64,000 bases of DNA from Diphasiastrum complanatum. Its lineage: Eukaryota > Streptophyta > Lycopodiopsida > Lycopodiales > Lycopodiaceae. The notes under the pieces were generated by a model that was not told the origin of the DNA, searched no databases, and saw only the letters and a program-made list of their open reading frames with translations. The first letter of the stretch is position 1. Each line of letters starts with the position of its first letter. The DNA is taken from positions 18,933,450-18,997,449 of the forward strand of contig CM055095.1 in the NCBI GenBank assembly GCA_029204225.1, written 5' to 3'. Positions 10,401 to 23,473 of this stretch are shown here, in pieces. The position numbers and the translations under genes are program-made.

Positions 10401-13400
10401 CAAAGTGAAATCATGAAAGTTCATGAAACCAAGTAGCACACTTTCTTCATAATGCAATACCTATGCATTCGAGGGTAGAAGCTATCTAATAATAACATTT
10501 TGATTTGATCAAGAATGGAAGCACCATATTGGCGCTATAGTCATTGTATTAGTAAATCGCAATTCAAACGTCTTTAAATCGATTCAAATAGTTTTGCTTA
10601 TTACGTTTTCTTTTGTCATTTTTTTTATTAAATTAGGTTTTCCTTCAATACATTACAATGATTGGAATCAAATTCTTTTGTTCATACTTCATGTTTGAAA
10701 CTACGATGCTTGTTGCTTAATTTGTTTTTTCTAGTGAAGAACATGGATGTAAGTATTGAAGATAACTTTGGTTTTGAGATGTAGAATGCAAATTGCTCTT
10801 TTTGTAAGTCAATTTTTTTTCTCTAAAGGCTTTTTTGAAGCCCTAAACTGAATGTGAGTATGTATTAAAACATTACGAGATTGTGTAACAACAAGGTGTA
10901 CTTTGATCCTAATTCATTGTTGAAGTGTTTTGAAGTATTTAAGGTTAGGAACATAGTGCATGAAATCTTCTTATAATTTGTTATTACCTCTAAACTTTAC
11001 AACAATCACTTGAGAAGAAATGTAGGGCTAGTTAGCCCATGAACAAGGCTTAGAGAACAATTTTAAGGAGATCATTGCGCTGTTTGATTTGTGACCAACA
11101 AATTGTTAGAAAATTTAAGTGATTATACAAATCAACCATGCCCATAATTTGGATGAGCACACTCCGGAAGGTGAATTCCCTTGCATATTCAAAACAATAT
11201 TAACGTGGATGATTAAAATTTGGCTTAAGATGCACGCAAGTTCGATGTCTTAGTAGGACCTCCTACATTTGATGCTTCCCTTAACAGATCCTTACAATTC
11301 AAGTAGCAAATCATTGAATCTTAGGCAAAACATTTGAACCACAATATTCTCGAACACGAGGCTCATCCTTACGATAGAAATATAGGCTCCCACTATCAAA
11401 TTGTGAGCTTTGATACCATGCTAAAATACCCGTGATCATACATAGATAACACACATATGATTTGTTCTGAATTTGTAGTTATCAAGGGAATCCACCTCAA
11501 GGAGTGTGCTCGTCCAAATCACAGGTGTGGTTGCTTTGTATGATCACTTCGATTCTTTATCACAACGAATGTGAAGAATTTGTCAATTCCATTTTTAGTG
11601 CACTACATGAGCTTGGTAGAAGGAAATTTTGTAGAGTTCAACCATCAAGGGAGAAGGAGAGCCAAGAGCTTTAGGTAAATAGTAACTTGAAGAATATAGT
11701 AATCAACACAAGTTTTGTTTGATGTCCCATGACTTACCAATAAAAGAATAGCTTCTATGAGAAAATATTGATGCTACGAGCTATTGAGGAGCAACAATTT
11801 GTGGGCAATTTAATGAGCAAGCAAAAGCTAGAGTAGAATAGCAAATTGTGAGCTAGTCTAAAATTTATCAACAATAAGCAATCTCATGGGAACGCGTTCA
11901 CAGGTGTTCCCACCCACGTTCCCGAGTCTGGGAACCCGTTCCCAAACCGAAACAGAAATTCAAAATTAATTTTTTTTTTTTGGGCTGATTCTGCTACTAC
12001 TGTCTCTAGTACATGTTGTTACATGCTAGTGCTGCCCACTACCAAGGTGCATTGGCCTCTTGTACATGTTGGTGTTGCAAAAGGCCCAAATTCCACCCAC
12101 ATAAGTGACTTTCTTATTGCAGTTGACCAAAGCCCGCTGCCACCCAAGGCTGACGGCTCTTCCCTCCGCCCCCATCTTAAGTTTTTTTTTTCCAACTTTC
12201 TAACTTTCTATGCCTATGATCTATAATTAGACTCTTGAGTACCTGAACTTGGAAGTTTGTTTTAAAAATTATCAAATATTTATTGTTTTTTGTAATTTTT
12301 TAAAACTTCAAAATTAATGGCATGACGTTCCCATGTTCCCAAAAGGGTTCTCATTCCCGGGGACATTCCCATTACGTTAAAATTCCTCGACAACTATGGC
12401 TTGTGGCACGTTTCCTCCCAACCATTTGGAAAGCTTCGCCAGAGACAACAAAGTTAGTAATATCACAAATTCTCAAAGCACCACGTTAGTTTCACTCCAA
12501 AATTAGCACAATATATAGATGTTTTGCTAAAGTCATAAAACCACTACTCAGATGAAGACATGAGCATCGCCAATGCGTCGAAGGCGTGCAATTTCTTGTA
12601 GGAAACCTTGACTATGCCTATATTGGCCAAAAAATGAGCATAGATTGACAGAAGTCCCTTTGTAGTTCCAATATGGTTAAAATCACACATAGGTAAAAAA
12701 CATACAAAGGAACCACGTTGGACAAAGTCTTTTTGTGTCAAAACATCCTCTTTTGTTTGTGTTCGGTGTTGGGATGAAAATTTACACTCTAGAGAGAATC
12801 AACAAATGGGGTGGATATATATATAGGGAAGGAAGCCTGGTCTGTGGCATCAGAGGGAGGTTGGATTACTGGGATCCTAGTGGCTTGAGGGGAGGTGTGG
12901 GAATCCACACTCTAGAGAGAACCAACAAACATGGCGGATAACTTGATGGTAGAGCATCCCATCCGGTATAGGGAAGGCCTTGGGTTTGAATCCTAGTCTT
13001 TCCATGAAACTTGAATGTCCAAAAGGTCCTTTCAAAGAGAAAAAAATCATTGACCAAAAACCTAAGGAAATGTATATAGGATAATAAGATTTTCTACTAT
13101 TATCATCCTTCAAAAGCTTTCTCATAGCTAGTGAATACTTAAGAATCCGGCAATATAAAGATATTCACTAAAATTCCCCTGTCTCAACGTGAAAGATTCT
13201 AACTTCCAAGATCCAATTTGAAGCTTAAAAGATTGCAATTTTCAAAATGGCGACCTACTATTTCCAACATTCTCCCTCTGAGCTGAATGAAGTGCAGTTG
13301 GTAAGAGCGCATGTAGTGGTTGCCTATGCAAGCTTCGCTAGAGCTCCCTCACAAATTTGGAAAGATGCACATTGACCTCTTTCAACGATCTCTCTCTCTC

Positions 13401-16297
13401 TCTCTCTCTCTTGGAGTGATCAATACAATGCTAGAACACTAATGTCCGTTCTGTCGACAAAATGGAGGTGTATATGTTTTGCCAAGGCCTCTGACCCTAA
13501 CCACCTCTCACAACTTTGTAAAAGGCAAACCTCTAAGACTCATTCTCTTCCCTCTACACAATATAAGCTTGTGCATTCCAATCTCAAGTCTCGTTGGGCC
13601 CCATCACGATTGCAGCAGAGTGGCCCCCTTGTTGATCTATCAAAAGAATTCCACAGGATATGACCAAACAATAAACACTGGCCCAAAACTGATCAATTTC
13701 GCATCTGATCCCAGTGGGTGTAACAAGACTTGAGGTAGAGTAATGGCTCTTAGTGGTGAAACATGCCTGAACATTAGATTCTTCATCCATATTTTGAATC
13801 CTTCTGGGAAATTTATAGATTTTGTTTAGAAATCAGGCACTCTTGAGTCATCTGGCATGGTCATTAGAAGGCTTGAGGTTTATGCATTTGTAGTTGTTTT
13901 GGTACCATGAAGGTTTCAATTATTTTCTTTTTCAAGCTTGAGCATTGAAAGCTAAGTCCGTAGTTTGTGGGGAAAAAGTTGTAACTAGGTTTTAGCTTTG
14001 GCTGAATATGCCTGTTGCCACTTTGAAAAACTGTGCCATATGAAGAGTAACATTATTGGTTTGTGAAGCTAGGGATGGGCAGCCAAGCTTTGGATGGCAT
14101 CTCATGTTCAGGTCTTTGACATTCAGTCGAAAAGAGTGATTTATTTTGTTTTTGCAGGTCTAGTAGTGGAGGCCCCTTGCACCCCAGAAAGGCCCTTTTT
14201 CTTGTGTTATGATCTAATTCGTGAAGCTGTTTCTTAATGTGTGGGTAAGCTAAAGTGAAGAAATCCCTCATCTAGAAAGATAATAAGTCAATGTAGTTTT
14301 GCTTTCTTCTTGGAAAGATCAAAAGTTGGTAGAGGTCCTTCCAAGAGGAAAATGTTGAAGATGTGATGAGACCCTTGAGTTATCCTCCTGCTGGATTGCA
14401 AGACAGTTCAAATGGATAGCGAATCAACAACTGTATGCAACAAATATGATTTGGACTACAGCACACTCACCGCACTCACATCTTACTATTCATCTTCTTT
14501 GAAGCATCCTGGCCACTTTGCAAATTGTTCTTCTCTGTGAACGTGCTTACGCTTTCATATCTCAAATGAATCAGTAGACAGGAGATTTGGCGTCTAGAGC
14601 TCGGTTATGAGTATATTTTCTGGTGACTTGTGTTTCAAGGAAAAACTGTAGGTGACAACGGTGAATAATGATTGCTAATGGATTCAAATTTCCAATGGAT
14701 AATACTGTAGGTAGGTTGAAAAAGTGATTTGCAACCATGTGTTTTTTGTTGATATAGCAAGCTTTTATATTGTTGCAGATCTGTGGCGATATACATGGAC
14801 AGTTTTATGACATGAAAGAGCTCTTTAGGGTGGGAGGAGACTGTCCACAGACAAATTATCTGTTTTTAGGTGATTTTGTAGATCGAGGATTTTACTCTGT
14901 GGAGACATTTTTATTGTTGCTTGCCCTCAAGGTATCTGATCCTCTAATATTTGTATTTTATCAATGTTAAATAGGTCCCTAAGTGTGTCGACCTTTCATT
15001 GTTTGCAAACTGATTTTTGCTAATTTTAGGACTAATTTTCGACTTATGCAACTAGCTGTATCCCCTAAATTTAAAATTTTAAGCTGACCTTGTTTTTGAT
15101 TGCTGAAACTGTAAAAATAGTTTGTAAGAGGTTCTGTGTCTTGTTTTAGGTTCGCTATCCTGATAGAATAACACTCATAAGGGGAAATCACGAAAGTCGG
15201 CAAATAACTCAGGTGAAGTAATGCACTTTTATATGCTGTTGTTAGCTCAACAATTTACAGTTTTCTTTTTATGTTATGTCTCGTACCAGTGAACCTATGT
15301 GATGTAAGATAGGTAGTGGTTTTCTGTCAGGGCTTTGTGATATTTTGGAAACACATCAAAACTCGTATTTTGATCTGATAACATTTTCAGAACTTCAAAA
15401 GGTCCATTCCGAAAATTCAGCACAAGTAGTGACACTATAGGAGATTGATACTGGAAATAACAAAATGGGGTAGTTATGAGGGAGGTCACATAGCTGAAAT
15501 CCTATATGTTTACGTGCTCTGTTCTACTCTCTTGAAATACATATAACAGATATTAGTATAAAGTGAAAATGTAATTGTTTATATTGTATATAAGTATCTT
15601 ATGTAAGGACGTCCAGCATTATTCTTTTGGGTGACAAAGCCAAAAGAGAATCGTGTTTTTGGCAGATGTTAAAATTGGAGATCAGAGTCAGTATTTGGAA
15701 TTAGTAAATTGCTTGGTAACACACAGTCTTTGTCCTCGCTGATTGGGATAGAGTTGATGGTCCAAGCTTTTTGAATGGAAGTGATGATGTGTAATTGCAC
15801 ATATTTGCTAGCTATATTAAGATGCCATATGTATTCTGATCTCAGGTGTATGGGTTTTATGATGAATGTCTTCGGAAGTATGGGTCGGTAAATGTTTGGC
15901 GCTACTGCACCGACATTTTTGACTACCTAAGGTGCGTAACATCGGAGCTATGTACTCCTTTTCTTCCACTCACTTTCTTAGTTTAAAATGTGAGATCCAC
16001 CTTTAAGTAGGATTGTTCCTGTTCAGATCTTTTGACTGTGTCTGTCTGTCTTAGCCTCGGCTGCCATTGCGTAGTGTGGATTAGGCCTCTTCTTCTGACT
16101 GTTTAAGGCACCTTTAGAATAGTGGCAAAAGACTATTAGACTTTGAACTTTCTTGTAATCATGTCTTAAATGAGAATGTTACGCCAGTTAGAGAAAATAC
16201 ATGTGGATTTTAGAGAGAGAACGCGTGCTTTTGGAAACTTCCAGAAACAGAATTTTCGGGAGACTGCGCGCTAGAGATGGATCCAGAGAGTTCGATC

Positions 16298-16333
<36 letters not shown>

Positions 16334-16650
16334 CTAGCGACGGATCACGACAGAGAGAGCAATGGATAATGTGAGTAAAGAGAGAGAAAGAGAGATGAGG
16401 GGTCGATCCTCCCTTTTTTTGCCTGGGATGGCATAAGCTCTGCTAGCTGCGCCGCCGCCGCCGCCGCTGCGATTGCTGCATAGAGTAGTAGAATCGTGTT
16501 TGCTTCTATTCGTCGATGATGGCACACTTCAGGGTGTTGAGCAGAGCGGAGGCAATGGCTATGTCGAAGGCCGATTCCCACACCAGATGCTGCTGCTCGA
16601 TGCGTGGGCGCAAGCCCTGCCAGGAGGACGCGAATGAGGAGGGACGAGCA

Positions 16651-16705
<55 letters not shown>

Positions 16706-18752
16706 GGTCCTGTTGGGAGGACCATGACGAGTTGTGAGAGCGGAGGGGGAGTGTCAGACTCCAAATCTGAAACTTCACTTAAAACCTAGCTTATCCCATG
16801 CGCAACAATCCGCAATGTCGATCCCTGTCGATTTCCCTGCATGTACAAACATCAGAGCACATGAAACATGGTGGAGCTGGCTGCCTCGTCTCCTCCTAAC
16901 CTTTGCTGCATAGATTATGATGAGGAATGCCTCTCTCTAGGCTCACTTATGCACAATCCTCAAGCACCCCTTAACCCTGACCTTTCCTAATGTCGACACA
17001 TGGCCAATTCCATGCACAGTCGACACTTGCCACTTGGCAGTACTTTGACACATAGGCAAGTGAGTAGGCTGACATGTGTCACTCATACACTGGACCAAGT
17101 GTCCCAGTGAGCATGTGACACGTGTCATGTTTGACCGGTCAACACTGACATGTGTCACTCATTCACTGGACCAAGTGTCCTAGTGAGCATATGACACGTG
17201 TCCCGTTGATTAGTTAACACCTACTTTTTAGGAAGTCAGTCCAGCCACTCCTAATAAATGACCTAGTACCCCATGCCAAAGCTAAGCACGACACTCTGAG
17301 TCCAATGCCAACTAATTCCAATTTATTTACAATCTACTTACAAAAGGTCACCACAGGCCAGTGACTTAGCCATTTCAGTAATTACAATAATTACCCCATA
17401 CATCTGTCTCTGAAAACTGTAAATAACCGGGACAGGGAGTAAAGGCTCTAACAGGGAGAGAGAAGAGTTTTTTGGATTTAGGGTTTTCTTAGGGTTCAGA
17501 TATGAAAAATAGCAATAATATAAGGACTTGTTCTTCAAGTAAGCGTATCTATCTATAGAAGCCATAAATGTCGTGTGGTGAGAAGTATAGGAAGATAGTG
17601 TCCGGTAATAGGGTCCCAAAGATCCATAAGGTCCATGCGTGCCAAGCACTATCAGCAGGAAATAATGCAAAGTATCCCAAGCTAGGTGTATTGACCTCAC
17701 ATTCATGGATCTAGAGGCACAAAGTGATCCCAGGCCAATTGAGGGAACCAAAGATGTAGCAATATACAAACAGCCATACCCCAAGCAAACCTGATAGGCC
17801 ATAGCTACTATTTGGATAACGCAATAGAAGGCACATAAAACACAAAGAACGATCGAGAGGGCATACTATTTGAAGGTATCAATATCAAACCTGCAAGCTG
17901 AGATATCAGAAAAGCAGAACCTAGCATAAGAAAGGAAGAGCCTGACGAGATCGATCATGCTGCTTCAGAATCTGGTGCAATACCACTCAAACATTTTCAT
18001 GGTAGAATAACCTGGAGAGAAGTACGAGCCTCAGTTCCTGCTTTGAAATAAACTTGTGGCTGTCCTTGAACTGTCTATGTATGGGGTCATAACATTGACC
18101 CATATCAACCTCAACAAGAACAAGTGGATTAGTTTGTACATATATGGCTGCTATTGCTGAATGCCCTGTATACCAGCTAAATCCTTTGACTGTGCAGCTC
18201 ATTGTGTGTCTCATTTTCACATTCTGGGTTCCCCTTGTCCCTCCCACCGACATAGAGTCTGTCTTTGTCTTATCTACACACAGGTGTGCCTCATCACACA
18301 AGTAACCCTTGTCCTTGTTAGAATGGCAATTCACACTCTAGAGAGAACATGGCAAACAGCTCAGTGGTAGAGTATCCCATCCGGAGTAGGGAAGGTTCTG
18401 GGTTCGAATCATAGATGCTCTGTGTTTCTGAAACGCGTTTCAGAATTGCGGTCAGAAACGCGGTTCAAAAACGTGTTTATGAAAATTTCGAAAAAATTCC
18501 AGAAACGTTTTTTTTTTTAGATTTTAAAATTTTGGGTTTTTTTTGGGCAATATGGGTATCAGGTGAAAGCCAGAGTTTCATCGAAACGCGTTTTGAACGC
18601 TGAAACGGGTTCGAAACAAAACGTACGAAACGACCTTGTTTCGAAACGACGTTTCGTTTTTCGAAACGACTGGTGAAAATTTGCAAATTTTTTTGCGATA
18701 CAGCGGGGGCTCGAGAGGTGGGTGTTTTCACTTTTTGGCACGTTAGAAAAAC

Positions 18753-18811
<59 letters not shown>

Positions 18812-21800
18812 TGAGTGTGTGTGTGTGTGTGTGAAAGAGAGGGAGTGTTTGTTTGTGTGTGTGATGTGTGTGTGAAAGAGAGGGAGTGTTTGTGTGTTTG
18901 TGACGTGTGTGTGTGTGTGTGTGTGTGTGAAAGAGAGGGAGTGTTTGTGTGTGTGTGCATTGTGAAGTAGAGGGAGTGTGTGTGTGTGACATGTGTGTGA
19001 ACTTTCAACTTTGAGTGTGGTGGTGTGTTTGTGTGTTTGTGTGTGTGGTGGTGACGTTAGAACTTAGTAAGTCACAAGTTACAACTTACATTTTGTGGAT
19101 CGTGATTATTGTTTTGAACGTTGCAATTTGCAGTGTGCACTTGTCATTTACATTTGCAATTTGCATTTGGAATGCTCAATGGTGAATGTTCATTGTTCAT
19201 GAGTTATGATTTGACCTTTGTCGGAATTCCAATGCAGGTTGTCACGGACAACGCGTCCAATTGTGTTGCCATGGGGAAGATGGTGAATGAGAAGTACCCT
19301 TGGATGTTCTGGAGTCCATGTGCTGCACATTGTCTTGACCTCCTAGTTGAAGACATTGGGAGATTACCCTGGGTCAAGGACATTGTAGACATGGCACGAT
19401 TCTTGGTGAGATTTGTCACCAAGAGACAGAGGGTCTTGAGCATCTTCAGGTCCTATTCCACCTTGGATCTCTTGAGGCCTGCCCCCACTAAGTAACCAAG
19501 TTCCAACTTCCAACCTGACAACCTGTTTCCAATTTTTTGATTTGAAAATTGCAATTTTGTTTTAGCTTCAAGTTTCAGTGCTCGTAGAATTTGAATTTTG
19601 CTATATAGTATAGCCTGCTTGTTGCCTATAGGCTATGACCAATTACAAATCTTATTTCATGATTTTCATCCTAGGTTTGCCTATATGCTCATTGTTTTGG
19701 AGCGGCTCATAAAAGTGCATGGAAGCTTGAGGATGACAGTGGTTTCACCCCATTGGGCAGAGTGGGGCCGATCACGAGAGGCCAAGGCCAAGAGATTTGA
19801 GGCGATCGTGATGGGAACTTCATTTTGGGATGATGCACGCTCCATTGTCATATCCATGCAGCCTATCTATAGTGTGCTTCGCCTTACTGATAGAGAGGGT
19901 TCCACCTTAGGCCTTCTTTATGAGTTTATGGATAAGCTGGGAGAGCAGCTTCAGAGTTGCACCACCATGGCTCTTGATAGGTATATTACTAGAGTGTAGT
20001 AACTACGTTAAAAGTTTCAAAGTTGATTCTTGAATCTTCAATGTTCATTGACATTTATGATTAGAATTTAGTTAAAACTTAATAGTTCTTGAATCTTGAG
20101 ACTTGAATGCTCAAGCTTCAAACTTCACTCCTGAGTCCTGATTGTTTGCAGGCTGGAAGAAGTAAGGGGCCTATTTCTAGGCAGATGGCAGTGGTTCCAT
20201 CAACCTCTGCATGTCGTGGCTTGCTTGCTTCATCCACTATGGAGGACGGAGGATCAATTCCATGATCGAGAGCTCAGGCAAGGATGGCATTCCTACGTCT
20301 CCTCTATCTATCCTGATGCACTCATGGATGACTTGAATTTATTCAGGTATGTACTATGTAATTAGTAAATTGTAATATGTATTCAGGACCTAGATATGTA
20401 ATATGTATTCATCTATGTAGACAGTAGTATGTATATGTAATACTTATGAACTTTGAAGTCTAAGGCTTAACTTTTAAGCTAGCTGCTAGTTAAAACTTAA
20501 CAGTAGTAACTTGTAAGCATTTAGTATTTACTAATATATTTTGAAATTTGAATGGTGATGAATGTTGAATGTTCAGGACCGAGCGCCTCGATTTCGGTCG
20601 TGCAGCTGCCATGCTGAGGGAAGGGCAATTGCGCCCTGTTTCATGGTGGATGAAGTATGGGAATGATGTTCCCAAGTTGCAGAAACTTGCCATCTGCGTC
20701 CTCTCACAAGATTGCGCAGCAGTTGCATGTGAGAGAATTTGGAGTGTGTTCTCTCTGATTCATACGAAGGGGAGGAACAAACTTTCTATAGCGCAGCTGG
20801 AGAGGTTGGTGTATGTGAATGCCAACCTACGGCTTGTGAAGAAGCTGAGAGAGACTGGGGAGCCCATACAGGTAATGAATCATGATTCATGATTAAATCA
20901 TTAATCTGAATTCTATAGAGTCTAGTATGTACCATGAATCATGATTTGTCTAGATAGTAAAGTCTAGACTCTACACTAAGAAGCTAGAACCTTCAGGCTT
21001 CAAGTTTCAACTTTCAACATTTACATTTCAAATTTGCTATTTTTTTAAAATCGTTTACGAGTACTTACTATTGAGAATCGAAATCTTGGTTTAATTTCAA
21101 TTTTCGTGGGTTAATCCTGATGAGATCGATGTGGCAAAGGTTCCGGACTTGCCACCAAGATCACAAGAGGAGGAGGATTCCTATGCTCTACTCCATCGGG
21201 AGGCCTTAGCAGCTGCAGGTTGATTTCGATGCCCAATTCCCCGATTCACTGCGTTACATTAGTAGGCTTTTAGTACTTTGAAATTTTGTAGAAATACTAG
21301 ATAGTGGATTACTAGATTGTAAATTGTAATTACTAATTTGTAATTTGTAAATTGTAAGTTAAAACTTAAAAGTAATATGACATGTCGAGACTCGAGCCTA
21401 AGTCCTGATTCCAATTTCCTTGTGTGCATTGCGCAGGGCCTACCACTCGAGCTGCAGCACGCAGGACCAGGAGCGCAGGAGAGGGCCCGAGCCATGCAGC
21501 AGTCTCAGACACCTTTGAGAGTCCCTCTAGCTCTGACTCAGATGAGGAATCCGCCACTGAGGGTGAGGGATCAGATGAGGAGGATGAGGGTGACTCTGAT
21601 GATGGGGAGGATGACATTGAGCCTGAGGACATGCCAGTGCCTCCACGACGACAACGTCTGAGGCGGGCAGCTAGAGCCTGGATGGGCATTTGGGGGGGGC
21701 ACTCACTGCTCAGTACTCACTGCTCAGCATAGATCATAGATGATACTCTAGGCTGAGGGCTCTAGCATAGTAGTTATACATATTACTGTTTACATATGAC

Positions 21801-22773
21801 AGTTGACTTCAGACTCATGGGGCCTCAGGCTTGAGCCTCGAGGGCCGAGGCCACGCTTGACACTCTTGTTATTTATGCAGCATGATAGCATCATTGCTTT
21901 TACAGTTTACTTTAAACTTTAAAGTTTAAACTTTTGACTCTTGAATTGTAATTTGTGATTCACTGAAGTCTGATTTGTAAATTCAAAATTGTTAGTAGCT
22001 ACTTAATACTAGTTAGAACTTACTACTTACTACTTAGAAGTTAGAACTTAGTGCCCACTGCCAACTTGAAGTTACTTCCAAGTTAGTGGTCAATGCATTG
22101 TAATTTGTAATTTGTAAGTTGTAAGTTATAACTTCAAACTTGTAAGTACTATCTAGTAACTTCTAAGTAGTAAGTAGTAAGTAGTAAGTTGAAAGTTGAA
22201 AGTTCTAACTTCTATAGATAATAGTTATTAGTTTGTAATTTTATTGTTTAAACTTTACAATTTTTGGAAGTTCCTGGATGTTTGAAAATTGAGACTGTAA
22301 TATGTATGATGAATGGTGACAATATCAATAATTGACTGAGGAAAGTGTCAAGTGAGCACTGATTCATGACCAATTGGCAGTGACCACATACTGAATCCTG
22401 ATACTACAGCTTCTCCTCTTGAATTGCATTCTCTAGGGCATTCTCATGAAATTGGATGTATCTACTTGTTACCGGACTGTCTATGACATGTGTAAACCCT
22501 CAAAAACACATTAAAAAAAAAAACCCTAAAAAAATCTCGTTTTGAACCAGAACCAGTCATTTCAAACGCGTTTCGAACGCGTTTTGAAACGACGTATGAA
22601 ACGAGCCCTTGAAACATTGGTGAAAGCTCTAATTAAGAGCATTATTACTGTGTAGTTTGCCGAATGTTTCGGGTGCAGGATGGTCTAGTTTAGGTGCATT
22701 AACTCCTAGGTTTACGCTATTGCTCCTTTAATATAAAAAATTAATAAAGAAACATAATGCCCCAAAATTCTCC

Positions 22774-22836
<63 letters not shown>

Positions 22837-23439
22837 ACCTTACGATCGCTCATAGCTTATGAGGATTCCCGATGCGCGACACTCATGATACGAGAGATGT
22901 TTATACTACGACAGGATTTGTATCAGACAGCCCAGCCGAGTCAGGTTTCTTAGCCTCAGATCACTTCTTTCTTCTCCAGGAGGAGAGGACGTTTTGATGA
23001 CGGTGACGATGATGATGATGACCTACTTGCCCACAGAGACCAGAGACAGTGTCCCACACATACCCATGTTGCAGCACGAGCTACTCGACCTATCACAAGG
23101 AGACCTCTTCATCCTCTCAGACGACGTCAGAGACCACTAGTGGCCCTTCATGCCACAGGCCGTATTACATCCTTCTATATCATCAGCACCAGCAGGACAG
23201 GACTAGATGATAGCGTCTTATCTCACTCATGACTGTTAGCAGTATACATGCTCCCACATGTTTCTAATAGCATCACATCTATTTCAGTTTATAGCTTTAG
23301 CTCTAGATTGCTACTTTTGTTACTGTTTTGGAGACGTTTCATACGCTCCTATGGTTACCACATACTTGACATGTACATTTACTAGTCTTATATGCCTTTT
23401 GGCATGGAAAAGACATTAATAAAGTTTTCTTTCTTTCTT

Positions 23440-23473
<34 letters not shown>

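Larger units (their letters stand above)
18414..22620 (+). mobile_element. hAT DNA transposon with a spliced, 5'-deleted transposase gene
   Basis: Both ends carry clusters of the word gaaacg/cgtttc (18,418-18,500 and 22,561-22,620), followed inward by T-rich or A-rich runs in mirror order. Exon-like blocks with conserved splice sites encode the RNase H-fold transposase from the second catalytic Asp onward: 19,238-19,491, 19,675-19,980, 20,152-20,346, 20,577-20,871, 21,110-21,218 and 21,437-21,732. The first exons (BED zinc finger and the SDGWTD block with the first Asp) are missing; GA and GT microsatellites stand in their place. It is thus a defective copy. An 8-bp target duplication could not be shown. 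Confidence 0.8.

Noticed and set aside
13295-13345. tRNA-like A-box (gcagttggtaagagc)
   Set aside because: No B-box at the right distance and no pairing stems, so neither a tRNA nor a clear SINE.
14979-15489. Small - strand frames in PP4 introns 2 and 3
   Set aside because: They overlap exon 3 in antisense or lie in short introns and show no motif.
16345-16789. Overlapping frames of 60-139 codons on both strands
   Set aside because: Created by the GA run and gcc triplets; composition is only Arg-Glu or Ser-Leu.
17338-17802. 154-codon - strand frame as a gene
   Set aside because: No domain, unusual Tyr/Leu-rich composition, lies in an intron full of old elements; chance frame preferred.
18477-19008. 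Long His-Thr and Ser-Leu rich open frames on the - strand
   Set aside because: They are translations of GT and GA repeats; no protein-like sequence remains outside them.
18406-22630. 8-bp target duplication of the 18.4-22.6 kb hAT
   Set aside because: Sequences outside the ends (gatgctct and aaagctct at best) match only in part and the exact ends are unsure.
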